A stretch of DNA of 50,000 bases from Cristatella mucedo (taxonomy: Eukaryota > Bryozoa > Phylactolaemata > Cristatellidae): positions 6,735,001 through 6,785,000 of the forward strand of contig WPIO01000015.1 of assembly GCA_009760855.2 (NCBI GenBank), given 5' to 3'. The position numbers and the translations under genes are program-made. Positions 1 to 25,649 of this stretch are shown here, in pieces. Position 1 is the stretch's first letter. Each line of letters starts with the position of its first letter. The notes below the pieces were generated by a model, which worked only from the letters and a program-made list of their open reading frames with translations, did not search any database and was not told the origin of the DNA.

Positions 1-1063
1 ATAGCACTGCCAAAACTGAGAGGTGCGCTGCTCTAGGTGAAAGCATCAACTCACGCATGGTAATCACGGGTTTGTTCAGGATTGTGTCTACGAGGAGCCA
101 CACCTCGTCATTGCAAAGGCATCCAGCTGCAGGAGGCCTGAGGGTTGCAACCAGAGTAGCAAAGGTGCACAGTCGTTCAGAGCCCGACCCTTGGGCAAGC
201 TACGTTTACGTTTGAGGACGTGTAGTGCCAAACCCGCGGCCCAATGACAGGGCTCTAAGGAAATGAAAGCAGCAGGTCACAATCTTGCTCAGACTGCACA
301 GTAAACAGCCCGGTAAAGGTTGGTGTCAACAGACCTGCAGAAGTCCTACAGTCATGGTGAGTCTTTCTCAAAAGCAGCCCAAGATAATGCATACAAAAGT
401 AGCGTACACTAGCCGAGGATGCGAAAGTGCTGAAATTATAGCAAAGCAAAAGTAGAGACACTTAACGCTAAGGAATGGTAGCTCAGAGGCAAGCAAACAT
501 CCTAAAAGTATTGTGAGCCAAACCGTACGAACAAATACAGCATATGGCAGCAGCGTTACGAGCAAGGGCATCATTAAAAGGACCATTGGCCTTCCACACA
601 CAAGACTGCAATAATAATGTCAGTCTAAACGATGCCACTTGATTCCTCCACTGCTGCTCAGATCATTTGAGCAAAAGAATAGCAGAACTAATCACGAGGC
701 ATATCCACGTATAAGAATAGATAAGAACAAATATAGAATACTTTAGGTCTGGCCAGATGTAAAGTAAAGATGGGTGCATAGCAGAAAATATCAATAGGAC
801 ACGATCTTAACAAAGAATTCATACAACCGGAGAGTAAGATCTAATTACATGATTTAGCTTTAAGAAAAAAATAGCATCAAAGATGTCTTCCAACGACAAT
901 ACTTGCTACCAAACCAAAAAATTACGGCGTTTAGCTAACTAAAAGAAAAGAAAATGAAATCGTATTGCTAAGTAACAAAAAATAACGGTGCCTCCAATTA
1001 GATTTGCTGGTAATGTAGCCATAAACATGAAAGAGCAGTCTGTTTTGGCCAATTCTGAGGCCA

Positions 1064-1112
1064 AGTCCAGAGATTAAGTTCTCTTATGGCGCTATATAAA
1101 TAAATTATATAA
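1064..1112 (+). repeat. SINE/LINE 3' tail fragment
   Basis: AGAGATTAAGTTCTCTTA then GGCGCTATATAAATAAATTA matches the 3' half of the family-1 SINE tail. The tRNA-like head is missing. It lies in PSMA2 intron 6. Confidence 0.55.
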
Positions 1113-1564
1113 AGTTATAGTGCAGTAGTGTGATCATGGTTTATTACTCGTAATGTGGGTTTTTCCTTGAAGACTGCCTGACGCTACACATTTGTATTCA
1201 AAAGACCGGTCATCATGCACGATCCAGAATAAGAGACTACTTACCACAGTGGCTACCTGAAGATCTTGCTAGCTCTGCAGTTTTATCTCAACAAGACCAT
1301 TGTAACTATGTATTGGCATTGCTACCAATACAAACCACTAAGCCTCTACTGCTGGTTATACATATGGAATCTAGGTGAGCCTTCATAGGAATCTAAGAAA
1401 TTCAGCCGTGCATCGCCAATGCTATAGGGGCTGCAGTAGATCCCGGTTGATCAGATACGAAGCCAAAATCTTACTTTGACCCACAAGGACGACCACATAG
1501 GCTCTGCTGTCAAGCCTGCCTGCTTTCAGATAAAAAATTGCAAAGATTTTGGCCTACCTATATA

Positions 1565-2040
1565 TGGATGGCACATCCAAGTTTGCCCATGCATTTGTGA
1601 CATTTCGGCTCGATTTGTGTAACTCACTACGAGCAAGTCTACTAGCCTATGCAATCAGGCACTTAACTGCTGGTGCAAAATTCGGCTGCCAGGCTTCTCT
1701 GCCGTGATCGTCGTAGTTGCCACATCACACCATTTCTTGCCGACAGGCAGTGGCTTCCCATCAAGCTCGCTATTACGTCTCTTCATTCTCTCGCCCCAGA
1801 ATAATTAAGCCAAATACCTCCTACTCAAGCTTAGCATCGTACGAGCCACTACGTAGACTCGTCATTTGGTCGCATCTCTAACCGAAATCAAATTTTTGTG
1901 CGGTGACTGTACCTTTAGTTCGTATGCTCCCAAAGTGTGGAAACCCGACCCGACTGATGTCACGACATCTCCGGACATGACATTTCACAGGAAGCTAAAA
2001 CACCTGTTCTTAAACAGTGTTTGGTGGAGCCGTGTGAATT
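1565..2040 (+). mobile_element. Degenerate L2/CR1-like LINE (family A), C-terminal RT region
   Basis: Weakly preserved reading matches family A: sequence equivalent to [14 protein letters not shown] near 1720-1760, then a frame ending SSYAPKVWKP (1915-1950). Many indels and stops, clearly old. It lies in PSMA2 intron 6. Confidence 0.6.
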
Positions 2041-3031
2041 TTCCTTGAAAATGATTACAATGAATAATAATTATACATCGCTTGCATAGTTCCCTAAGAG
2101 AATCTATAGTGAGGCACTTCATCACAGCTTGCTGAAAGACAATCGATTCCCACGAGTTTATTGCCATGCACACACGATATCAAGCAAGCAAATATTATTT
2201 GTGGCGTAGAAGAATTATTGACAGAAATACCTGCATTTCAACGGCTGGCCAAGGAACTTTTTTTTTTACCAACTGTTGAGTGTTGAAAATGTCTAACTGT
2301 TCACACGCATAGCCACGGACCAGATATTGTTTGAAGAGATGAAAGCTACCAATGACTTAGGTAGAAACAAAAATCGGGAGGCAGCATTTTCTGATTGAAA
2401 AGGAACTATAAAACCTAAGTAAACTGTTGCAGTCCTGGATTAGATTGAATGGGCATAGTGAAGTGCAAAAAGAATTTAAATGGATTATAAGGAAGGCAGC
2501 TCACTTACTGCTTTCAGAGGATATTCTCCCAAAGCTGGCGACATGTTACCAAGCAGTGGTATTACAAAGACAGGAGCATCAGCATGTACTTAATTGGGCA
2601 CCCGACACATGAAAACTACTATGTATTGTCGTGTTCAACCATACTAAACTAACGCTCGGGTGTTAAAAAGTAACCAGGGGAGTCTAACTTGGGTAGCAGT
2701 TCAACTCACAGCTACTCAACTCCTTGTTGATCAGACATACAGTTGGACTATTTTTGTTACCACTAATAGTATCGGTATATTTCATGGCATAGAAGTCCGG
2801 TCCACGGCTGCTTTGATCGCCCAAAGATTTCAGCAGTTGAATTTGCTGAAAAAGTGACGCCATGGGCAATCTCGAATGTCTTTTTCAGAAGACCGGACCC
2901 TAGCATGTCCTACGAATCTTTATGCACAAAGGAGTGACGATTCAAGAGAAAACTATTCCGAAAACCAAGAGCGTGCGAGACGTCGGGAAATGTCTCAGAC
3001 GCTAGCGAGCAGGCTGATTCTTTTGTATTTT

Positions 3032-3513
3032 ATAATAATAATAATGCACTTGATAAAGCGCCCTCAGAGAACTCAACCTCTTTCTAGGTGCTTTACATTT
3101 GCCACAAAGGGAAATGCAATTGAATGGTGAGTAATATCATGCTTGATAAACAAACAAAATGAATAACGTGGTTAGGGGTGATATGCACAGGGTCAGCATG
3201 CAAATGTGGTTAGTGGCACCATGCACAGTGTTAGCATGCATAAGCACATCAAAGATGAATCACAGGGACCCACTACATGCTGTCCTAAATAGGTCTTTTT
3301 AAATGTGGTCAGGTCAGGGGATGTTCTGATGCAGGTCGGGAGGGAGTTCCAGGCTTTGGGAGCATACGAACTAAATGCACGGTCTCCAAAGGACTTGAGG
3401 TTTATACGAGGTATTTGTAGACTGTTGGATTCCGAAAAGCGGGTGGTACAATGCTTGGCCTGATGGGGGAGTATATCTGAGAGATAGGCTGGAGCCAAAG
3501 AATGAAGTGACCT
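3032..3513 (-). mobile_element. LINE family A, 5'-truncated 3' end
   Basis: On the minus strand this encodes [20 protein letters not shown] then [19 protein letters not shown], the end of the family A ORF. It continues through the 3'UTR with its two 38-bp repeats, the terminal hairpin, and an ATT tail at 3032-3044. Confidence 0.85.
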
Positions 3514-3645
3514 AAAAAAAATTTGTTGTGTTGCAATCAAACCAACATGATTTAAAATGATGTAAATCATTGGCTCTCACTAATGATATTAATCTTATAT
3601 TGTGGCATCATAGGGTACCCTATAATTTACGTAAAACATGTAACA

Positions 3646-3801
3646 GCCGAGCTGGTTTGGTCCAGCGGTTAAGGTGCTTGCCCCCCCCCGACCAAGGTCT
3701 GGCTGAGGTCGTTGGCTCGAGCCCGGAGGCATATGTGAAGCGCTTGAATAGAGATTAGGTTTTCTTGGGGCGCTATACAAATGAATTACATATTTATATT
3801 T
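3646..3801 (+). mobile_element. tRNA-derived SINE, family 1 (most complete copy)
   Basis: The head GCCGAGCTGGTTTGGTCCAG with following GCGGTTAAGG resembles a tRNA A box; GGCTCGAGCCC (3714-3724) is a B box for RNA polymerase III. The body carries GACCAAGGTCTGGCTGAGGT. The tail GAAGCGCTTGAATAGAGATT, TTCTTGGGGCGCTATACAAA is related to the family A LINE 3' hairpin. It lies in PSMA2 intron 6. Confidence 0.8.
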
Positions 3802-4085
3802 AAACATGTATGGCTTTAGAGCAAGTCTCAAGATGGAAAGATCTTGTTGAGATTGTGTGCCAATCAAACTTCAGAAGGTGAAACAATAAGGAGTGTCACG
3901 GCGCTGCCGAACGGTGAAATAGACCGATATCGTGCAAACCGACCTTGCTAAGACATATGCATAACAATACGAGGTCGGCCACAGAAGCCAAGACACTGCC
4001 TGCTCCAATAAACAACCAGAAATGTCGAGAAGAAAGGCAAAACTATGGAAAAACACATCAACTAGAGATGAAAAATAATGGCTCA

Positions 4086-18486
<14,401 letters not shown>

Positions 18487-18577
18487 TCCACAGACAGCAC
18501 CGCGTCCGCCGGAAGCCAAAATGCTTCCGGCGAATGGACCAATGATCGGGCGAGCCGGTTGGCTTCGGACCGGAAAT
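18487..18577. promoter_or_regulatory. Bidirectional PSMA2/MRPL32 promoter
   Basis: These 91 bp separate the two start codons. A perfect 9-bp inverted repeat, GCCGGAAGC (18508-18516) and GCTTCCGGC (18523-18531), places two ETS cores in opposite orientations. A third ETS-like ACCGGAAAT lies at 18569-18577. No TATA box is seen and the interval is CpG-containing, typical of housekeeping bidirectional promoters. ETS sites are the known binding sites of NRF-2/GABP, a regulator of nuclear genes for mitochondrial proteins. The transcription starts themselves cannot be seen. Confidence 0.8.
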
Positions 18578-18585
18578 ATGGCGGC
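18575..18585 (+). promoter_or_regulatory. YY1-like motif over the MRPL32 start codon
   Basis: AATATGGCGGC fits the AAnATGGCGGC YY1 consensus and contains the MRPL32 ATG (18578). In TATA-less housekeeping genes YY1 sites often lie just downstream of the transcription start and overlap the ATG, which also supports choosing this start codon. Confidence 0.6.
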
Positions 18586-18674
18586 CCCCGCCGTGCGGCT
18601 GCTGGTGGAGGCTATCGGTAGCCTGGACAGTGTCATTCAAAGAGCTGTGTACAGCAGCGGGATCTACCTGCGTG
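18578..18674 (+). CDS. MRPL32: MRPL32 exon 1
   Basis: Encodes MAAPAVRLLVEAIGSLDSVI, then QRAVYSSGIYLR plus one base, ending at donor CGTG|GTAAGT. The segment is hydrophobic with scattered Arg, compatible with a mitochondrial presequence. Confidence 0.9.
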
Positions 18675-21600
18675 GTAAGTGGTCCACCGAATTTTATTTC
18701 CTATATTTGCATACGGTTCTGACTCACTTATCAGAGACGACCTTTCGGCTCTGGATGGCTTGCTCGCTATTGCTGCTGCTTTTAGTCTATCCGTCGCTGC
18801 AATTGAGGCCTCGCTTGAGACCGTTGCGCGTCCGGAGAAATTCTAATTCGTAACACATTCTACTCGTGAGGTTCGTTTTATTGCACTCAGGAAATACGAA
18901 TGCATGAGCAATTGATGTTAGCGTTGTTGGGCACCAAAAAGCATGTCACCCTTAGCCATGTCTAAACGTAGCTGCCCTTCACTTAACGCGAACTTACCAG
19001 CTGCTGTTTTTTTCACCTGGTCTGTCCGGAACAATTTCTTTAGCATCCTTACTGTGCTACTACTCTCCGTGTGCGCGTCGAGTTAAATGGATTTGAGGCA
19101 CCTAGCTGTGTTTCACATTTAGTCATAAGCCAGAGGGCGGTGCCGTCTTTTTGTCTGGATACCGCCCTCGATCTTGATTTTAAATTGCCGAAGGGTGATG
19201 TCGGTGAGAGTACGGAAGTTGGTTGGTTATAAGGGTGAGGAGGTTGTAAGAAGCAGCGCAACATGGCTGGATGAAATCAGGGAATACTAACGGAGAGCGT
19301 CTGCCACGGCAGTGAGAGCAGAACAATTCGCATGGAGAAAGGACTGATTCCGTAGCCTCTGATTTTTGTGGGCCAGTCCTCTATCAATTTTCTTTCTTAC
19401 GCAACGACAAGTACTCTCCTGCTGCCGGCTATGGCTCATTCTTTTCAGCAGTCCTGAGCTGCTACTTCCATGCTACTCACTACCTCAACTGCTCACCTGA
19501 CTCTGCTATGCTTCCTACTTTCTCTTTGTTGCGTGAGATGAAGTCTGTTGGCTACCGAATGCGTACCGAAAGCCGCTTAGGCTGTGAGTGCGCTATACAA
19601 AATTCTCCTGCGTAACACGCACATGGTCTCTGTGGCTTTGTTGAGTTGCAGACGGAAATACATTACATTACTTATTTGACCAGATGTCTCACTCCATGCC
19701 CTGTGTGCACTGGCTACACAGTGCCCGAGCTTCTTAAAACGATGCTTGTATGATGCCAATTCAAGCTTAGGTCCGAGCATTTTGTGGCGTGAGCTAGTTT
19801 TGTGGTCATACCTCGTACAAACCTTAAATCCTTTGGAGACCGTGCATTTAGTTCATATGCTCCCAAAGCCTGGAACTCCCTCCCGACCTGCGTCAGAACA
19901 TCCCCTGACCTGACCACATTTAAAAGGAACCTAAAAACACACCTATTTAGGACAGCATTTAGTGGGTCCCAGTGATTCGTCCTTGATGTGCTTATGCATG
20001 CTGACACTGTGCATACTGCCACTAACCACATTTGCATGCTGACCCTGTGCATGTCACCGCTTACCATATTACTCATTTTGTTTGTTTTTTAAGCATGGTT
20101 TTACTTACCATTCAATTGCATTTCCCTTTGCAGCAAATGTAAAGCGCCTAGAAAGAGATTTAAGTTCTCTGAGGGCACTTTATCAAGTGCATTATTATTA
20201 TTATTATCCTAAACAATAAAGATGTCTGTAGTGCCGAGAAGCAAAAGCCGTGCCCACATCCGAGAGTCCTGTTAAACAGAAACGATTTAATTTTTGTATT
20301 ACACGACCCTGGATGTTGGAATGGTTTTATGCTAATAATAATAATACACTTGATAAAGCACCCTCAGAACTCAATCTCTTTCTTGGCACTTTACAAGGAG
20401 AAACCCCCTAACCCCTTTTTCGTGGGAAGACCCGCAATGAGGCTTAGAATTATGATAATAATAATAATAAACTTGATACTGCATACTTAAAGAGCTCAAA
20501 TCTCTTCTATGTGCTTTGGCAAGCGTTCGCACAGACCAGACAAGCATACACTGCATTGGCTGTCTCAGCCCTAAGAACCAGTCGAAAAGATGCTTTTAGA
20601 TGGTACTTGTGTAAAGTTTAGAGCAAGAAGTGACAGCATACTCATGGAGCAGCAGAAACTGGTCTTTATGAGCTGGTGTAACTTACATTAATGATGCTCT
20701 TGGACTGGATTTGCCTATGCTTTTCACTTTTGCTTGATCTCTTCACTTTTCTTTGAAGAGGTAACCACTAAATGCAAAGGGTTAAGAAAGTGAGAGGGCT
20801 TGAAAGCTAACGTGCCAGCTTAAGTGAAAGCGGGAAAGCTAAAGTGCCATTGCAAGTTCACCAAACTGAAAATCAGAAGATGCCATGCAGGAAATGGCCT
20901 CTGGGGAAGTAGGCCATCCCCATAAATCGCCAGGGTACTGAAATTCGGTCGGACATTCCAGTGTTGTTAGCCATTTGTGCTCTCATCGACACCCCTTGCT
21001 GTAGGAAACTGGCTTGTCAATATCTCTTGATAAAAATAATGATAATAATAATGCACTTGATAAAGCGCCCTCAGAGAACTCAGTCTCTTTCTAGGCTCTT
21101 TACATTTGTTGCAAAGGGAAATGCAATTGAATGGTGAGTAATATCATGCTTGATATACAAACAACATGAATAACATGGTTAGGGGTGACAGGCACAGGGG
21201 TCAGCATGCAAATGTGGTTAGTGGCAGCATGCACAGTGTCAGCATGCATAAGCACGTGAAGGACGAATCACGGGGCCCACTAATTGCTGTCCTAAATAGG
21301 TGTTTTAAAGTTCTTTTTAAATGTGGTCAGGTCAGGGGATGTTCTGACGCAAGTCGGGAGGGAGTTCCAAGCTTTGGGAGCATATGAACTAAATGCACGG
21401 TCTTCCCTATGCTTTATATAATGAGGTCACGGTAACTTAAGTAGCACTAAGAAGAGAAAACTTTCTCAGCTGTGGTAGTGATGGTGATTCCAGTAAGACC
21501 TTGCTAGCTGCCTGCAGCATACTCTGAGTTTTGGCATGGTCATCTGGTGGCTGCTGTGATTCGCTGGCTAGCACTGCTTTCTTTCTCAATCTCTCTCGTC

Positions 21601-23573
21601 CTTGATGTGCTTATGTGTGCTGACACTGTGCATGCTGCCACTAACCACATTTGCATGCTGACCCTGTGCACGTCACCCCTAACCATATTATTCATTTCGT
21701 TTGTTTTTCAAGCATGATTTTACTTACCATTCAATTGCATTTCACTTTACAGCAAATGTAAAGCGCCTAGAGAGAGATTAAGTTCTCTGAGGGCGCTTTA
21801 TCAAGTGAATTATTATTATTATTATTAATGTGATTATGGGCACTGTTTATTATGTGAATGTGTACTGGTGTCATTCTGTTTTGTTGTTGATTCATAGGCT
21901 CACGCGTGTGCACAAGAAATGTGGGTGTTGTGTATTTGAGCATTCCCAGAGCACCAGTCGTTCTGTGCTAGCAGGGCATGGTACACCTGTGTACCGGTCT
22001 GTCTTCTACTTACTCGGGCCTCATTGGGTCATTTTTGTGGATTCTCTTTTAATAGACTCCTGGTAAAAAAAGGCTTGTGTCTGTCGATGCCTACCCTTTT
22101 CTGCCGAGTCAGGCTTGGTATTTACAAACCACTGAGCTACGTTTAATCATGTCGTACTCGTTGTCGAGGATCTCCAACGGAGCCCGGGTAGCCGTTCAAT
22201 GCTCAGCCACAACAGTAAGCTTGACGACAGCTGTGACTACATCCCCTTGTTTACCGACCGATGCAAAATTAGGCTTTGCTCAAGCGCACATGCTTATCCG
22301 GTGTTAGCTGTGAAATTTAGTTTGCAGTGATGTCGGTCAGCGATTGCTTTATTCTTAGCCGTCGCTTTATTCGAAAACCAAAAAAATAGCCGATGCTTAG
22401 ATTCGAAAAATTTTGCCAGCAAGTTTATGTTGCACTTGTGTAACGTCCCTTAGTTTCCAATGCATGCATATTAAGCTAAGGCTAAGACTACCCCTCTGCA
22501 TTTAACCAGGGTTTAATTAAAGTGGTCCGGGTGCTTGTGCTTATTAACAACCGCAGGACGGACGATCTCTGTCCGACCAGTCAGCAGCTAACCAGTGCAC
22601 CTCGTCATTCCTCGGGGCCGCTTCTTCCTTATGGACTTCTCGGCGATTACCGCGGCTAGCATTGCATCTGTCTCCCGCAGCGCTGCTGTTACCACTGTCT
22701 AGGTGTCCTCCCTGGCTACTTCGATGATCCGCCTGCATTCGCTGTGCTCGGCGAGTGCGCTGAGAGTGGCTCCGGCGGCGGGCTTGAGCTCCCATCGGAC
22801 GATGGCTACAGCTCGGCAACCGTTCTGGATCAAATCATCGACAGAGGCTTCCTTTGGGGAGCAGTGCCGAAGAGCAGGCGGTCGTTGGAGAAAAGGCAAA
22901 AGCGCAAGTTCGGTCTGAGGGGCCACTTCGAGCAGGCCATTCCAAAAAGAGACATCGTGGCCTGTGTGGTCTGCGGCCACTGGCACGAGAAGACAACCAT
23001 ATGCGGTGAGTGCTAGCATGCCTAGGCCTAGAAGGCGTAGCCTGTGTCGTGCCATGCTTTCACCGATGACTGCCGAAACTGCTGCCTGTGCTAATGTATT
23101 AAGTTGTGTTATTGCTTGCCGACGACGAAGATGGCTGCTTTCGGGTGTATAGCCACTGGGGTGGGGGAGGCCGACAGCAATGCCTGCTGTGACATCTGCT
23201 TGGTGTTGCTATGTCACCCTGCCACACCTGTATTGCTCGGCAGTTACTGCAAATAATCGGTTACGTTGTCCTTGTACAATATGTTTGAAGGGCTTTTCTA
23301 CACTGCTCGATGCCTTCACCTCCCTCTCATTCTAATGTTCACCATGCTCTTGCAGGCAACTGCTATGACAAAGTGAGGAAAGAAACCGCCAACATTAAAG
23401 CTTCCATCAACAGACAGGACTTCTACTTTAATTCGCCGAAAACAGAAACTGTGGTCGTTTATGATGACGAGAAGGAACTACTTCCTAAATTTGAGGGTAA
23501 ATACATAGTAGAACCAAAGAAGACTAGGCCCAGCTGGTGGCCAAGGAATCTGCTTACAGGCATCAAGGATTAG
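18578..23573 (+). CDS. MRPL32: Mitochondrial ribosomal protein bL32m (gene span, complete)
   Basis: A zinc-ribbon protein of the large mitochondrial ribosomal subunit; in yeast and mammals its presequence is matured by the m-AAA protease. Exons 18578-18674, 22703-23005 and 23356-23573 (97, 303, 218 nt) make 618 nt = 205 aa plus stop; both introns are phase 1 and GT-AG. Diagnostic sequence: WGAVPKSRRSLEKRQKRKF (bL32 core), a zinc knuckle CVVC ... CGNC split by intron 2, YDKVRKETANIKASI, TETVVVYDDE and a C-terminal RPSWWPRNL. Human MRPL32 is about 188 aa, also ending with a RPSW motif. In-frame upstream ATGs at 18521 and 18542 would lie in the promoter; 18578 is preferred. Intron 1 (4 kb) is full of LINE fragments. 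Confidence 0.96.
19340..19672 (+). mobile_element. LINE family B 3' end in MRPL32 intron 1
   Basis: Equivalent of TQRQ, SPAAGYGSFF and LPTFSLLREMKSVGYRMRTE, followed by CGCTATACAAAATTCTCCTG and the tail GAGTTGCAGACGGAAATACA ending TTACATTAC. Confidence 0.8.
19811..20208 (+). mobile_element. LINE family A 3' end
   Basis: Begins at CCTCGTACAAACCTTAAATC (end of the ORF), continues through [18 protein letters not shown], the 3'UTR with two 38-bp repeats, hairpin and an ATT tail. It lies in MRPL32 intron 1, same strand. Confidence 0.85.
20333..20398 (-). mobile_element. LINE family A terminal fragment
   Basis: ATT tail (rc) and hairpin only, with stem variant GTGCC/GGTGC formed by wobble pairs. 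Confidence 0.65.
20453..20525 (-). mobile_element. LINE family A terminal fragment, decayed
   Basis: AATAATAATAATAAACTTGA followed by GAGCTCAAATCTCTTCTATG: a decayed terminal hairpin 55 bp from the preceding fragment and in the same orientation. Confidence 0.55.
21035..21404 (-). mobile_element. LINE family A 3' end
   Basis: On the minus strand it holds the last part of the ORF ([12 protein letters not shown]-like), the 3'UTR repeats, hairpin and ATT tail. It faces the plus-strand copy at 21595-21828, forming an inverted pair. Confidence 0.82.
21595..21828 (+). mobile_element. LINE family A 3'UTR fragment
   Basis: Starts in the 3'UTR at TCCTTGATGTGCTTATGTGT and runs through both 38-bp repeats and the hairpin AAAGCGCC ... 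GGCGCTTT into an ATT tail. Confidence 0.82.
22703..23005 (+). CDS. MRPL32: MRPL32 exon 2
   Basis: Acceptor accactgtctag|GT restores frame with exon 1 and gives VLPGYFDDPPAF; later LDQIIDRGFLWGAVPKSRRS and IVACVVCGHWHEKTTIC. Donor is GCG|GTGAGT. The first zinc CxxC and the bL32 VPKSRR motif lie here. Confidence 0.95.
23356..23573 (+). CDS. MRPL32: MRPL32 exon 3 and stop
   Basis: Acceptor cttgcag|GC completes Gly of CGNC, the second zinc CxxC; then YDKVRKETANIKASINRQDF, TETVVVYDDEKELLPKFEGK and TRPSWWPRNLLTGIKD, TAG at 23571-23573. Confidence 0.97.
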
Positions 23574-23804
23574 CCACCACCTGAAATGCAACTACTGACT
23601 CTGTAATACTTTTTTGACTGTACCAGTCCCAAATCTTCGTGAACCCGGCATACTAGCAGAGCCGAGTGGTGGTTGGCCTGCTGGCATTGAAGGACTTGGT
23701 GCATGCCTCTAATGGCCGTATTAGTTTTGAGTGAAAGGTAGATTCATGCCATCGCATCTTTTTAGCCGTTGTGCTAGCGATACTAGTTTGTGATTGTATT
23801 GCTT

Positions 23805-23810
23805 AATAAA
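23805..23810 (+). terminator. MRPL32 polyadenylation signal
   Basis: AATAAA lies 232 bp after the MRPL32 stop codon, the first canonical signal after it. Cleavage would be expected near 23825, just before the AAAAAAA run. Confidence 0.7.
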
Positions 23811-24116
23811 CTATAGTAAACTGCTTGCAAAAAAATTATCATCTGAAAGAGTCTGTTTTAGCTTTAATCAAGATCTGGCTTCTTCACATTAGCTCATAGA
23901 ATGTGGAGCTGGTCGTTGTTTGTGCTAAAGAAAAGATTAGCCCGTGCAAGCAGACCTTGATTGGACATCGGACACATAACTCTGAAAACCAGATTGTGTA
24001 GGGGTCGAACGGAAGCACCTGAAAATTTGGAGAGCAGTCCAGCAACCTTGTCAGCTTTCCGGGGAATGGCTTATGTACACCGCCATAGTACCACTTGTCA
24101 GGTAGAACTGATTGCT

Positions 24117-24322
24117 GCCGAGCTGGTTTGGCCCGGTGGTTAAAGTGCTCGCCTTTAACGACCGAGCTCAGTGGGAATGTCGCCTTTAACGACCGAGCTC
24201 AGTGGGAATGTATTTGGTGACCGAGGTTGCTGGCTCGAGCCACGGGCCTACGTGAAGCGCCTGAATAAAGATCGGGTTCACTTGAGGTGCTATTCGCACG
24301 AATTCTATTTATATATTTTCAT
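24117..24322 (+). mobile_element. SINE family 1 with internal tandem duplication
   Basis: Full head GCCGAGCTGGTTTGGCCCGG, A-box-like GTGGTTAAAGTGC, then a perfect 31-bp direct repeat (24150-24180 and 24181-24211), GGCTCGAGCC (B box) and a tail GAAGCGCCTGAATAAAGATC ... GAGGTGCTATTC. It lies 0.3 kb after the MRPL32 poly(A) signal. Confidence 0.8.
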
Positions 24323-24329
24323 CAACACG

Positions 24330-25640
24330 ACTAATTTAAGAAATCGGTCCATATTTCAATTAGCATTTCATGGGCATTGCTATTTGGGGCTTTGATAAAA
24401 AAAAAAACTTCGTTTGCATTGTGCCGTAAGAACTTAGTCTATATCCAAGTTCATTACTTATGCCGACGTCCTCAAACCCACAATCTTGGTTTTTAAAGGC
24501 CTTACTCTTCGGATAAAACCGTAGTATTGCTGTTTGACCTGTAGGCTTTTGATATTAATGCTAGAGGATTTACTGACAGCAAAATAAGGTGTCACATGCA
24601 GTGCTTAGCCTTCTCGGCTCTGAAGGTAAGTCGGCCTGAACAACTTTTGCAGTCAGCAGCATCTGTCTCGTGAATAGACCTAATTTAGGTGAGCTGTTTC
24701 GACTCACATCTGATTTCGGAGCTTTTATCTTTAATTCTATTGGATGACTTGGCATACGTCTCTGTTCATCACAGCTTTTTCTCTATCTGAAGTGTCTGCT
24801 TATGCCTGTGTCTTCTGAAACTAAATGTTTGAGTAATCAATAGACACGCTTCCTTTATATCATATGTCAAGTGCCTATAAATTTGGTTCTCTTGGGGCGC
24901 CATATCCTGTACATGTTTGATCATTGTAATCATATCCCTTTGTCTGTATATAATGCTGTATCTAGAGAGTGTTAAGCGTTATATTAGTCATGCCGAAGAT
25001 TTAGCCACGATCTTTTATATATAGTTGATAACTGTTCTACGTGGACGTCACTCATACCTCTAAAATCGATAAATTTAGACTGAATATTAATTTGAACAGG
25101 ACGATCGTGTAGCACTAGCAAATGATAAGTGGGGAAAAGCATTCATTGTATAGACATGGAAAACGCAAATAACCAAGGTCAACTGTTATAAGTGAAAATT
25201 TTACTTTGTGTCATCGCACCGAAACGACCGATTTCAAGAATGGTTCCATTAGAATGACATACCAAGGAGCATCATGCTGATGCTCTGCAGAGCTGCTGCT
25301 GATTGCTATTTTGCGGTGCATACAACTCAGCAATCCCAAGGGTGAGTTAACGGAGATTCTCCAATTCTTCACGGGTAAGAGAATTAATTGGGGACTCAAC
25401 CCGCTTCCTTCGGGACTGCAACCCTACATCGCCCTACCCTTACTCCGTGTCTTCCTTGCCTGAACTGAACTCGGCTAAATTCTCCAATCCTAAGAAGACC
25501 CTCGATCCTCTTTACACCAACGAAATGGTAATTCACGATATGGCTTGCCACTTTTGCTGAATATCTCTTGGAATACTCCGAAAATGTAATGGTGTTTGTT
25601 GAATTATGTTTTTCGTGTAAGGTTCTCTATTAAGCAGAAG
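24330..25640. other. Intergenic stretch downstream of MRPL32
   Basis: No gene recognised. A SINE-tail-like fragment (AGTGCCTATAAATTTGGTTC then TCTTGGGGCGCCATAT) lies at about 24869-24904. Otherwise unassigned. Confidence 0.5.
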
Positions 25641-25649
25641 AAGCTTATA

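Noticed and set aside
3646-3725. Functional tRNA gene
   Set aside because: Polymerase III boxes are present but no cloverleaf with a paired acceptor stem; the sequence continues into a SINE body and LINE-like tail.
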